Shown piece after piece: positions 1-9,073 of a stretch of DNA of 14,829 nucleotides. How positions within the stretch are numbered: the stretch's first letter is position 1; the number at the start of each line of letters is the position of its first letter. The position numbers and the translations under genes are program-made. This DNA is from Isotricha intestinalis (Eukaryota; Ciliophora; Litostomatea; Vestibuliferida; Isotrichidae): NCBI GenBank assembly GCA_023807065.1, contig JAJJLU010004322.1, positions 1 through 14,829 on the forward strand, read 5' to 3'. The notes under the pieces are model-generated. The model was not told the DNA's origin. It saw nothing but the letters and a program-made list of their open reading frames with translations, and made no database searches.

Positions 1-1
1 T

Positions 2-2665
2 ATAAATCATCAAAACGGTATTAAAGATTTAATATCTATGTTTAATCAAAATAATAATAAAGGAAATACATTTATATCTAATCATAAAAAGGATTTTTTA
101 AATGAAAAAGATAAATTTCAACAAGAAAATAATCAAAATAAGGTTTTGAATCAAAAAATGAATGTTAATGAAAAAAATGAAGATTTAAGAGAAAAAAAAG
201 AAAAAGAAGATAAAAAAGAATATGAAAATAAAAATGAAATTAAAAAAAAGAAGGATAATAATGAAAAAGGAAGAGAATTTAAAAAAGAAATTAATAATAA
301 TGAGAAAAAAATTGAAAATATAAAAATTGAGATGAATATTGAAGATAATCAAATTGAAGAACCAATTAAATTAAAAAATAAATCATTTAACAATAGAATT
401 AAAAAAGGGATAAATGAAGAAATTACAATTAACAAAGAAAAAAAAAATGTTATTATTAAAGATATTGAAAAAGAAGATATTCATATTATTCAAGAAAAAA
501 ATCTTATTAATAAGGAACTTGAAAAAGAAGAGGACAAAAATATAAAAACAATCAATTATAAATTAAGAAATAATAATAATGAAAGAATTGATGAAGAAAT
601 TAAAAATAAGGAAAATAAAGAAATTAAAGAAGATATAAATAATAATAAAGAAAATAATGATTACATTCAAGAAATAAATGATATAATAAAAATTCCAGGT
701 GAAGATAAGAATGAAAATAAAATTAAATATGAAGAAAAAGATAAAGATAAAATAAAAAATGAAGAAATTCATAATAGCAATGAAAATATAATAAATAATA
801 ACATAATTAATAATATTCAAACAAACAACGAAAAATATAAAGATTTTGAATATGATATTAGAGAAAACAATGAAATAAATAAAGAAATAAAAAAACAAAA
901 TTTTATCCAAAGTGATAATATAACAGAAGAAATTGAAAAAAATGAAGATTATAAAATAAAAAATTTAAATAAAGAAAATAAAGAAGAAATAAAAACTGAT
1001 AATTATTGTAATATAAAAAATAAAAATTCAGAAAAAGAAGAAAGCACTAAAATAGATAATATAGAAAATGAAAATAAAGAGCTTTATAAAGAAATAGATT
1101 ATAATAATAATGAAGTTAATGAAAAAATTGACCAAAATGAATTAAAAGAAGAAATAAATGAATTATATAATTTTAATTTATATGATTCTGATGAATTTTT
1201 ATTATCTAAATATAAAGATATTTCAGAAATATTCAAATATGAAAAAATTATTTTAGATTATAATATAATAGATTTTACTAGTAAGATTTTTATATAAAAA
1301 ATTTTAGTGACTCATCAAATTTGTAAATTTCTCCTTTTAAAAAATGATGAAAAAGTTTTTAAAGAATTTTTTAAATTATTATTAAAAGAAATTATAATTA
1401 AAATTGATATATACAAAAAAAACTTGAATACTAAAAATTTTTATATATTACAAAATTACATTGTTTTTTTTATGATAGTAACACTAAATTTAAAATCAAA
1501 TAAAGATTTTATCCTTTATTGTTTTGGAACAAATTTTTTTACTAAAGTAGTAAAAGCAATAAATACAATTTCAGAAAAAAAAAAATTATTAAATATTTTA
1601 AACAATTTATTCCTTCATGAATTTACTGAAATTTTTTTTAGAAATGAAAGAGATGAAAATTTAGAAAATTTATATATTATTGAAAATACAGAATTTTCAA
1701 AAAATTCTTTAGATATTGATGCAAGATATTCACCAACAGAATATAAAAATATTTTCAAATATCTTTCTACTTTTTCAATTTCTTATGATAATTTTTTTAA
1801 TAATGTAAATATTGAAGATGATGAAAGAAGTTATTATAAATTATTAATTTCACAAAGTATAATAAGATTAACATTTTCAAAAGAAAAAAGAAAATATGTT
1901 GAAAATATAAAAAATTTTGAATTTGAATTACTTAAAACTTTAGTTGAGAAAAATATGAAAGAAACTTTTAAAAAATTTAAAGATAATTATAAAACTTTAT
2001 TCAGAAAAGATGATTTATATGATGATATATTAAAATATATGTTTTTTATTTTTGGTAATTCAATGATAATTGAATCATATTTAAAACCAGTAAAAAAAAT
2101 AATAGATTATGAAAAAGATTTAGTTCGAAATATTACTCTTCAAGAATATATAACAATAATAGAAGAATTTATAACAAATATTACAAATACAATTCCTTTA
2201 GTTCTTAAAGTTTTATTGAAATTAGTGTATATAGGAGTTAGAAAATATTTTACTATTGAGGAAAAAAATTATGGTCCTTTATTTACTCTTTTATTTTTTA
2301 ACTTTTTAATTAATCCAAGAGTACAAATGATTTATAATATTAATCCAATTGAATGTAATTATATTAAAAACTTAAATAGATTAATTTATGCAACTATTTA
2401 TAATAGTAAAATTAAAGATGAAGGTTATGATGATTATAAGCAATATATTCATATTTATCATGAAAAGTTAGAAAAATTTATGTTTGAAAATATTATTCAA
2501 TTAAATGAAGAAGATGATAAAATTAAAGAATCTTTATCTAATTTATTTACTGAAAAATATTTAACTTACCCTGAATTTTTAATTTTTAAAGACACTGAAT
2601 TTTTATGTTCTTCTATTTTAGGAGGAAAAAAAGTTGTAATGGATTACCAAAAAATCGCTATTTAA
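2..2665 (+). CDS. Two-exon gene: Lys/Glu/Asn-rich tail plus divergent RasGAP domain (5' end open at window edge)
   Basis: Likely a GTPase-activating protein for a Ras-like small GTPase. Exon 1 is about 2-1280 and exon 2 is 1308-2665; the split codon is A|TG (Met). The first visible ATG is at 38, but the frame is open back to base 2 (NHQNGIKDLIS before that Met), so the true start may lie outside the window. Counting from the ATG at 38, residues 1-380 are low-complexity Lys/Glu/Asn/Ile. Residues 619-814 resemble RasGAP: LFRKDDL at 645-651 fits the arginine-finger motif (LFRxNSL), R647 being the finger, and FNFLINPRV near 745-753 fits the FLRFINPAI helix, with the usual Arg of FLR replaced by Asn. 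Total from the ATG is 866 residues. The second open frame begins at GTG, which is not a plausible eukaryotic start and supports splicing. GAP activity is inferred from motifs only. Confidence 0.72.
1281..1307 (+). other. 27-nt spliceosomal intron
   Basis: The segment begins GTAAGA and ends TTTTAG. It sits exactly between two long open frames that are in different phases only if it is kept. Removing it joins A (1280) to TG (1308-1309), giving a Met codon and a continuous frame into the RasGAP part. It is phase 1 and 25 of its 27 bases excluding the two G's of the splice sites are nearly all A/T. Its length is a multiple of three and it carries an in-frame TAA (1295-1297) when retained, so unspliced RNA would terminate early. 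Confidence 0.85.
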
Positions 2666-3063
2666 TTCAAGGAATTTATTAAGATTATTTTTCATTTTGT
2701 ATTAATTAATTTTTGACATTAATCTTTATTTGAGTATTTCAGAATTTAATTTGAATAATAAAACGAATTAAAATGATTCAAAGAATTAAAAAAAAATTTA
2801 ATTTATAAATTAGTAAGATTATAATATTTATTAAATTAAAAAATTGATAATTATTTTATATAAGACCTTAATTTGAAAAAATTATTTATAATGTTGAAAT
2901 ATTTCTTTTTATTAAAATAATCATTTATAAAAAAATATATTAAATATGTATTTTCTATAGAATTATTAATTTTTTAATTATTTATTTGAAACCTAACATT
3001 TTAAAAATGATTGATTAATATAATTGATTATAATTGGGCCCAATCATCAAAAATAATTTTAAA
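2666..3063. other. Convergent intergenic region, no gene seen
   Basis: About 400 bases between two genes that point at each other, so it should hold two 3' ends. It is almost all A/T with stops in every frame. The one standout is a 12-base GC-centred palindrome at 3033-3044, listed separately. Confidence 0.6.
3033..3044. promoter_or_regulatory. Perfect 12-bp palindrome ATTGGGCCCAAT
   Basis: A self-complementary GGGCCC core with ATT/AAT arms stands in sequence that otherwise lacks G/C runs, 20 bases past the stop codon of the minus-strand LRAT-like gene. It could be a protein-binding site, a 3'-end signal, or the edge of an inserted segment. The sequence shows the symmetry only; any function is inference. 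Confidence 0.35.
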
Positions 3064-4596
3064 TTAATTAATTATTTTATTATTAGAAAATATTTTTTTT
3101 TTCAAAGATGTGTTTGTTTGTGCTAATAAATTCTCTTTTTCTCTAGTTATTAAATTTCTCCAAAATTCTTCATCTTCTTCTGTGGTTTGGAATTTTTTAT
3201 TATCTTTTTCATTTCTTAAATATAAATCAAAAGTATTTTTATAACAAATTAATAATTTTTTATCATTTAAACAAAGAGAACTAAAATCAATTGATTTGAC
3301 ATACGTATCTAATTCTTTTCTTGTGTTAAATGTTACTCCTTTAAAACTAAAATCAATTTTTCCTTCATTTTCTAATTTTTTAATTATTATACCAAACTCT
3401 CCATCAAAACTAAAATCTGATTCAATTGCTTTCAAAATCATTTTTACAAAATGTTGACAATTAGAATATAAAGGATTATAATATTTATTTTTATTGAATA
3501 ACACACAAATTTCAGCAATTTTATCCAATTTCTTATCATTAGCTTTTCCAAGTGACCATCTTCCATATGCGCCCAAACTAAATAAATTAAGTATAAAAGC
3601 TAATGCTTCTGTTATTTTATTCCAAATCGATTTAAAAAAACCATCATCTTCTTTTGCCTTAATTTCAATTGCAAAAAGAAATTGTTTTACATCTAAATTT
3701 GGACAAACAAGGTTTGGGCCACATGGTCCTCTTCCCCATTCAATTATAGTTCCATCTAATGAAATTGCAGAATGTAATACACCAAAATCATAACATTTAT
3801 TAATTAATTTTCTCAATAAAAAATTATAATCAGAAGCAGTAGATTCAGTTAAAATTAATTCAAGTTTACTTTCACATAAAGTTTTTTTTCTTTCATTTAA
3901 TATATTTATAATTATATTCAATTGCTTTTCTGTCATAGTATCCCCTAAATCTCTTAATTCTTGCAATTCTAACATTTGTTTATTTAAATGTTCCATTATT
4001 TTATGTGGCCTATAATAAGGAAGTAAAAATGTTTCTTTAAAAACTTTTTCATTTCCTAATGCAACGGCGAATTCATTTAAATCGAGCCCATAAATCGATT
4101 TTATTTCAGCTAAAATTTTTGGATTTTTTTTTTTTTCTTCTAATATTTTTTCTTTTATAGTGTTTATCCCATCAGATGAATGATCATTATTATATTCTTC
4201 AAATAATATTTTAGTATCTAGATTAACAACATTATCATAAATATGTAAATCTCTACCTCCTCTTCCATAAAAAGATGAATATCCTGTTGATGATGAATTT
4301 GACTTATCATAATTTGAAATTTTTGAACTATTTGAACCTCCTCCATATAAAGATGAATATCCTGTTGATGATAATCTTTTCAAATTCTTATTTGAAAAGT
4401 TTGAACTATTTGAGCCTCCTCCATATAAAGATGAATATCCTGTTGATGATGAATTTGACTTATCACAATTTGAAAAGTTTGAACTACTTGATCCTCCTCC
4501 AGAAAAAGATGAATATCCTGTTGATGATGAATTTGACTTATCACAATTTGAAAAGTTTGAAATACTTGAAGGACTACAATCTGAATAATTGCCCAT
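3064..4596 (-). CDS. LRAT / NlpC-P60-like thiol enzyme with N-terminal Ser/Gly repeats
   Basis: 510 residues. Residues 13-116 are four 26-residue repeats rich in Ser, Gly, Asn and Tyr (SSTGYSS core). Residues 165-245 are mostly helical. The catalytic-looking domain follows: GVLHSAISLDG with H275, then EWG at 287-289, and YSNCQHFVKMIL with C380. A His before an NCxHF cysteine is the order of the circularly permuted NlpC/P60 fold (LRAT, HRASLS acyltransferases and relatives). Between them, residues 325-343 are hydrophobic and could touch membrane. Substrate is unknown; acyl transfer to or from lipid, or cleavage of an amide, are both possible for this fold. The start ATG is preceded by A/T-only sequence; the N-terminus is MGNYSDC, so myristoylation at Gly2 with a nearby Cys7 is conceivable but does not match the usual Ser at position 6. 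Hand-counted 60-base lines reach 30-35% GC, higher than neighbouring genes. Confidence 0.7.
   Translation of the reverse strand: MGNYSDCSPSSISNFSNCDKSNSSSTGYSSFSGGGSSSSNFSNCDKSNSSSTGYSSLYGGGSNSSNFSNKNLKRLSSTGYSSLYGGGSNSSKISNYDKSNSSSTGYSSFYGRGGRDLHIYDNVVNLDTKILFEEYNNDHSSDGINTIKEKILEEKKKNPKILAEIKSIYGLDLNEFAVALGNEKVFKETFLLPYYRPHKIMEHLNKQMLELQELRDLGDTMTEKQLNIIINILNERKKTLCESKLELILTESTASDYNFLLRKLINKCYDFGVLHSAISLDGTIIEWGRGPCGPNLVCPNLDVKQFLFAIEIKAKEDDGFFKSIWNKITEALAFILNLFSLGAYGRWSLGKANDKKLDKIAEICVLFNKNKYYNPLYSNCQHFVKMILKAIESDFSFDGEFGIIIKKLENEGKIDFSFKGVTFNTRKELDTYVKSIDFSSLCLNDKKLLICYKNTFDLYLRNEKDNKKFQTTEEDEEFWRNLITREKENLLAQTNTSLKKKIFSNNKIIN
4249..4560 (-). repeat. Four tandem 78-bp units inside the LRAT-like gene
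   Basis: The units encode 26 residues each, in frame (residues 13-38, 39-64, 65-90, 91-116). The two gene-proximal units are identical over 57 bases (4427-4483 against 4505-4561). The third unit has lost the CDKSN stretch and reads NKNLKRL there. The near-identity of adjacent units suggests recent expansion or homogenisation, so copy number may vary between individuals or paralogues. Confidence 0.9.
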
Positions 4597-5256
4597 TTTA
4601 ATTATGTTAACTATAAAAATGAAAATATTACTTATTCATATAAAATAAAATTAGTCATAATCTTAACTTTTTTTTATTGTAACTATTTTTAAAGAAAAAT
4701 GTATAAATAATAATATCTTTTAAAGGTGCAAAATAGGTTTGGTTGATTGAACCCAATCCCCAATCTCCTATCTCCAATTTAGGATAATCGTCTTTTTAAA
4801 ATAAAAAAAGATTAAATAACAATTACAAAATAATATTTTTTATTTATAGCCAAAATAATTGTAAAAATGAAATATTCAATAAAAAATGTTTATCTCAGAC
4901 AATGATTTAACTTTAAATTTCAATAATGGAAAAATTAAACATTTGAATTGCCTATTAAACCCAAAAAGTTAATATCAAAAATGTAGAAAGAAGAGATATC
5001 ATTAAATTTCAGTATATTTATTTCTCCTTATATGCTAAATAAAAAACAAAAAAAATGTTTCGAAAATAGTATTTTATCTATGGAAAAGAAAAACAATATT
5101 AATTACTTTTGTTGATTTCCAAATTAACATAATGATATTTATATATATAAATTATAAATATATTATTTAAACACCATTTAACTCAATATTCTTTTTTAAT
5201 ATATTACAATATAAAATTCAAACATTTAAAACATATATTTCAAATAATTTGAAAAT
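4597..5256. other. 660-base gene-free region upstream of the LRAT-like gene
   Basis: This lies between the start of one minus-strand gene and the stop of the next. No coding frame of useful length is present on either strand. It should contain the promoter of the LRAT-like gene. A GC-richer patch at 4741-4775 stands out and is listed separately; the rest is A/T-rich without visible structure. Confidence 0.6.
4741..4775 (-). promoter_or_regulatory. G-run patch with hairpin upstream of the LRAT-like gene
   Basis: On the minus strand this carries runs GG, GG, GGGG and GGG within 24 bases (4775-4752), which could form a two-layer G-quadruplex. It also holds a 5-bp hairpin, GATTG with CAATC around a 4-base loop (4745-4758). 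It lies about 155-180 bases upstream of the gene's ATG. The heptamer GATTGGG here also occurs, in the same orientation, just past the gene's 3' end (3039-3045). No function is shown; a regulatory site is a guess. Confidence 0.3.
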
Positions 5257-6000
5257 TTAGATAAATTCTTTATTATCAAATTTATTTTTTTTTAATTCAG
5301 GATGTTGAAATTCTTGAATTGTTTTCCATTTATCGAATCTAAGAGTAAAATTATTTATATTTTTACTATAAATACTATATAAATTCTGATTTTCATTTAT
5401 TGCATTTTTTGTAATATCATCTAATTTATAATAATAATTATACAAAGAAGTTTTTGTATCATTTTCAAAAGATTCTATAGTTTCCGTAAAATTTTCATTT
5501 TTTTTATTTCTTTTTTCAAAAAAATTTCTTCTACGAAATAATATTCTTCTAGGATTTAAATCTGAAGTTATTTGCTGTTTTTTATTATCTGGAATTAGAA
5601 TTTTACCTTTCTTTTCAAAATTTTGTAAAGTTACAAGAAAATTTTTTTTATTTTCTTTAATTTTTTTAATATTGATTTTTTTATTATTTGAATTCTTTAA
5701 AATTAATTTAGAAGAATCTGTTATACTTTGTAATTGTTTAAATTGTCTTAAATCATCTCCTAAATCATCTTTTAATATTTCTCTTTCTGATAAAGAATTT
5801 ATTTTTTCTGATCTATAATCATTAATTAAAGAATTTATATTTGGAAAAATAATATGATGATACATTGATTTATTATATTGTGTCATCATTTTTTGAAAAT
5901 AATTTGAACTATTTGAAAATTCAAAAAAATCCTTTTCTTTAAAACCAAGTAATTTAAATTTTAATTTAGAGGACACTTTTTTTTTTAAAGCCATTTTCAT
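5257..6000 (-). CDS. Basic protein of unknown function (247 aa)
   Basis: I do not recognise this family. The protein is Lys/Asn/Phe-rich, with no membrane segment or signal peptide. A strongly basic patch lies at residues 151-167 (RRILFRRR and following), preceded by another at 106-121; these could bind nucleic acid, tubulin or membrane. Aromatic residues are frequent near the C-terminus (NYYYKLDD at 188-195, RFDKWKT at 221-227), so it is not pure low complexity and a folded part is likely. The start is ATG at 6000, with a second Met two codons later as an alternative. It faces the coiled-coil gene at 6046 with only 45 bases between the start codons, which suggests a shared promoter and perhaps co-expression. 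Confidence 0.65.
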   Translation of the reverse strand: MKMALKKKVSSKLKFKLLGFKEKDFFEFSNSSNYFQKMMTQYNKSMYHHIIFPNINSLINDYRSEKINSLSEREILKDDLGDDLRQFKQLQSITDSSKLILKNSNNKKINIKKIKENKKNFLVTLQNFEKKGKILIPDNKKQQITSDLNPRRILFRRRNFFEKRNKKNENFTETIESFENDTKTSLYNYYYKLDDITKNAINENQNLYSIYSKNINNFTLRFDKWKTIQEFQHPELKKNKFDNKEFI

Positions 6001-6045
6001 AATATTAATTTGTTTTTCTTTATATAAAATAATTAATTTTTTATT
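6001..6045. promoter_or_regulatory. 45-bp bidirectional promoter and 5' leaders
   Basis: All transcription and translation start signals of two divergent genes must fit into these 45 bases unless leaders overlap the opposite gene. The sequence is nearly all A/T and contains a TATATAAAAT-like stretch in its middle (about 6022-6031). Confidence 0.5.
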
Positions 6046-7572
6046 ATGTCAAGTGCAACTTCTACAATTCAACAAATTGAAGATAAATTAGAAAAATATG
6101 AAAAAGAATATTTAGATCAAAATGAATCAATGTGTAATAGAATTAAACAATATGCTTTAAATGAAGAAAATTATTTAAATCAAATTAATTGTTTAAAAAA
6201 TCAATTATTATTATTTCAAAATGAAAATATGCAAATTTTAGATGATTCTAACAATTTAAAATGTCAATATGAATCTTTAAAAATTGAATATCAAAGATTA
6301 ATTGATTGCTTCAATGAAATTCAAAAGAATTATGAAGAATTAAGATGTAAATATATGAAAATGGAAGAAAATTATTATTCAAAAGATAATCAAATCAAAG
6401 AAATGGAAATTACTATAAATGAAAAAGAAACTGAAATTAAATCTTTAAAGGAATTAAATGATAAATATTTAAATAATTATGAAATGTTATCTGAAAAATT
6501 TAATAATGTTAAAATAGAAAATGATAATAAAAGTATTAAAACTAATAGTTTCAAAAACCAAGTAAATGATTTAAATAATGAAAATAGTATTTTAGAAAGT
6601 GAAAAGAAAAAATTAAAAATGAATTTAAATATTGCAAATGAAAGTTCAGAAAAATTAAATAAAGAACATTCAGAATTATATGAAAAATATAATAAATTAT
6701 TAAATGAAAAATCATCTTTGGAACAAAAAAATTCAAAATTACAAATAGAAAAAGATAATTTAAGTAAAGAATTAGAAATTTTAAAAAATACAAAAAAAGA
6801 ATTTGAAAATTATAAAGAAACATTAAATAATAATAACAATCAAAATAATATAGAATTATCAAAGTTAAGAACAGAAATACAAAATTTAAATTCAATATCA
6901 AATGAAAATATAAATTTAATTATAAATTGGATAGAAACTTATTTTCTTAATTTTTATAGTGAATATGTAAATTTACCTGATATGGATTTATATAATAATA
7001 CAAATATAAATTTTGATTTGCTTCAAAAAACAATAATTAAAACTAAAAGTGTTATTGATGGACAAGTTAATGAATTAAATAGACAAATTAAAAATTTAAA
7101 AAAAAATATTTTAAATTATCAAGACGAAAATTATAAAATTCAAAAGAATTTAGAAGATATTCATCAACATTTATCTTGTGAAATAGAACAAGGAAAATAT
7201 TTTAATATTAATAAATTTAAATTAGAAGGAGAATATTATGAAAATATTGAAGATATGATTAATAAAATATTTACTTTATTAAAAAGAATTAAAATGGCAA
7301 ATCAAGATAATTGTCTTGAAAAATTAATTGATGATAATTATCTTTTAAGTAATTGTAATAAAGAATTAAATGAAAAAATTGAATTACTTTATAAAGATAA
7401 TTGTATATTAAATAATCAAATAAGAGATTTAAGTCAAAAAGTTTTTCAAACTGATCCTAATTTAGAAGAAGATAATAAAAATTTAATTAAAGATAATGTT
7501 GTTTTAATTAAAAAAGTTAAAGAATTAAAACAGCAATTAGCTTCTTTTTCTTCTTTAATGAATACTGAATAA
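6046..7572 (+). CDS. Long coiled-coil protein (508 aa)
   Basis: A structural or scaffold protein is likely from its shape; the family is not recognised. Residues 8-285 are almost continuous heptad-type sequence rich in Leu, Glu, Lys and Asn, with a short Asn-rich break at 261-268. A non-heptad, aromatic segment (LIINWIETYF, residues 291-300, then NFYSEY) may be a small folded module. Coiled coil resumes at about 338-380, a second compact part lies at 383-415, and a last coil fills 420-500. Cys residues occur in the last coil (C423, C437, C453). Such proteins are typical of centrosomes, basal bodies and Golgi tethers, which would match a ciliated cell, but no diagnostic domain is visible. The start ATG is well placed directly after the short divergent promoter. 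Confidence 0.75.
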   Translation: MSSATSTIQQIEDKLEKYEKEYLDQNESMCNRIKQYALNEENYLNQINCLKNQLLLFQNENMQILDDSNNLKCQYESLKIEYQRLIDCFNEIQKNYEELRCKYMKMEENYYSKDNQIKEMEITINEKETEIKSLKELNDKYLNNYEMLSEKFNNVKIENDNKSIKTNSFKNQVNDLNNENSILESEKKKLKMNLNIANESSEKLNKEHSELYEKYNKLLNEKSSLEQKNSKLQIEKDNLSKELEILKNTKKEFENYKETLNNNNNQNNIELSKLRTEIQNLNSISNENINLIINWIETYFLNFYSEYVNLPDMDLYNNTNINFDLLQKTIIKTKSVIDGQVNELNRQIKNLKKNILNYQDENYKIQKNLEDIHQHLSCEIEQGKYFNINKFKLEGEYYENIEDMINKIFTLLKRIKMANQDNCLEKLIDDNYLLSNCNKELNEKIELLYKDNCILNNQIRDLSQKVFQTDPNLEEDNKNLIKDNVVLIKKVKELKQQLASFSSLMNTE

Positions 7573-8038
7573 TATATATTTATTTAAAATATAATATTTA
7601 ATTTGAATATTTTTTTTAAACTAAATTTTTCAAAATATATAATTTTAAGATAAAATAAAAAAACTTTATAGACTATTTTCAATTGTAATTAAAAATCATT
7701 TATAAATTTTTAATTCTTGACTTCTTTTTAACTTCTATAATAAGAAAAGAAAAAAATAGGAAAGATATAATAATTAATGAATTATTAATTTAACTTAAAC
7801 TTAAAAAGATAATACAGACAATATAAACATTATAGGAAAAATATCTTTTATCATTAATTTAGTATTTTATTTTACATCAATAAAAAAAAATTATTTTGAG
7901 ATAAATAAAATTAAAAAAATACCATATAAAACATTTAAATAATTAGAATAAAAATTTTCAATAAATATTTCGATTTGGACTCTAATTAATTCAAAAAGAA
8001 TTAAACAAAATAAATAAAAAATAAGTAAATAATATAAA
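7573..8038. other. Convergent intergenic region, nothing seen
   Basis: About 470 bases between two converging genes, expected to hold both 3' ends. It is A/T-rich with stops in all frames. No repeat, RNA gene or GC-rich element is visible. Confidence 0.6.
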
Positions 8039-9073
8039 TTATTTATTATTTAATATATAATTAAAATTCATTAATGCATTTGCTCTTTCAGTTAAATTAA
8101 ATTTTTCATTTTCTTTTTCATTTAAATCATCAAAATTAATTTCAAAATGAGTAGTACTTAATTCTTCTTTACTTAATTGAAAATGAACAATATCACCTAA
8201 ATTTAAATAATTTAAAGTCTTTGTCATATTATCAAATGCATTTCTTAAAACTCTGATTTTTGTTTGAAAAGCTAAAATTATTCTTCTATAGAATTCCATA
8301 ACTCTAATTAAATCTTTATTTTTATTTTTAGTTCTATCAATTTTAGTTTCTTCTTTATATAATTGATTTGTTTTTTTTATTTCATCAATTTCTTTATTTA
8401 ATTTTAAAATATCTGATTTAAGTAATTTAATTTCTTTATTGTAATAATTATTAAATTTAATAAACTTTTGAATTGTAATTTTTTTTTCTAAATCTTCAGC
8501 ATGTCCTTCTTTAATTCTTAAATTATCAATATAATTTTGAACATCTTTAAAATTATTTGATAATAATTTAATAAATTTTTTTCTTAATTTTATTTCATTT
8601 TCAGTATTATCAAATTGTTCTAAAAAATTAATTTTTGTTTTTTCTTTTTCTACTTCCAAGATTTCAAAAGCTTGTTTTTTATTAACTAAATCACTTTTTT
8701 TTAATTTAATATTTTTTTTTAAATTAATTCTATTTTGACTATTTTTGCTTATTTTTTTAATTATTTCTTTAATTTCTTTATCTTTTTCTTTATCTTTAAC
8801 TAATTCAATTTTTAACAAAATTTCGAGATTTAAATTTAAAGTTTGTTCTAAATCAAAACTATAATCTCTTATTTTTTTTGGATCTTTTGTTAATTTTCCA
8901 AAAAGTAATTTTCTATGAGAAATAAAAGTATAATCAAGATAATTATTATTTGAATATTCTGTCATTGCAAAATTTGCACTCATATTTTTTTTCAGATGAG
9001 AATCAGGTTCAGTTTGCCATGACGTATATGTCATTTCATCTTTTATTGATAAATTTTTCCTCCCTTTTTTCAT
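8039..9073 (-). CDS. Basic coiled-coil protein (344 aa)
   Basis: Family not recognised. Residues 1-75 are polar and non-coiled with several aromatic positions (TYTSWQTEP at 15-23, YLDYTFISHRKLLFGK at 45-60), which may be a docking segment. Residues 78-255 are long Lys/Glu/Leu heptads (charged KDKEKDKEIKE at 93-103). A more hydrophobic stretch at 256-300 (FYRRIILAFQTKIRVLRNAF) is followed by NLGDIVHFQL and an acidic, Asn-rich end. The overall plan, an N-terminal linear segment and one long coil, resembles axonemal and basal-body CCDC proteins, but that is an impression and not a match. It shares a 540-base divergent upstream region with the PTPDC1-like gene. Confidence 0.72.
   Translation of the reverse strand: MKKGRKNLSIKDEMTYTSWQTEPDSHLKKNMSANFAMTEYSNNNYLDYTFISHRKLLFGKLTKDPKKIRDYSFDLEQTLNLNLEILLKIELVKDKEKDKEIKEIIKKISKNSQNRINLKKNIKLKKSDLVNKKQAFEILEVEKEKTKINFLEQFDNTENEIKLRKKFIKLLSNNFKDVQNYIDNLRIKEGHAEDLEKKITIQKFIKFNNYYNKEIKLLKSDILKLNKEIDEIKKTNQLYKEETKIDRTKNKNKDLIRVMEFYRRIILAFQTKIRVLRNAFDNMTKTLNYLNLGDIVHFQLSKEELSTTHFEINFDDLNEKENEKFNLTERANALMNFNYILNNK

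Noticed and set aside
563..910. Minus-strand open frame of 115 codons rich in Phe/Ile
   Set aside because: It is the antisense of the Lys/Glu/Asn-rich arm; A-rich codons read backwards give Phe/Ile without stops.
1307..2665. A separate gene starting at GTG 1307
   Set aside because: GTG is not a normal eukaryotic start, and it is exactly the last G of a good intron plus the next exon bases.
3494..3793. Plus-strand frame of 99 codons inside the LRAT-like gene
   Set aside because: It is antisense to the conserved catalytic domain, whose His and NCQHF motifs lie on the minus strand.
4275..4601. Plus-strand frame of 108 codons with a repeating MNILLMMNL pattern
   Set aside because: It is the antisense reading of the 78-bp repeats; the minus frame continues into a recognisable domain.
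4725..4790. Possible tRNA: GGTTCAATC on the minus strand resembles a B box
   Set aside because: The T-arm stem does not pair properly and no acceptor, D or anticodon arm can be built around it.
6551..6901. Minus-strand hydrophobic frame of 116 codons
   Set aside because: Antisense of the coiled-coil gene; no independent support.
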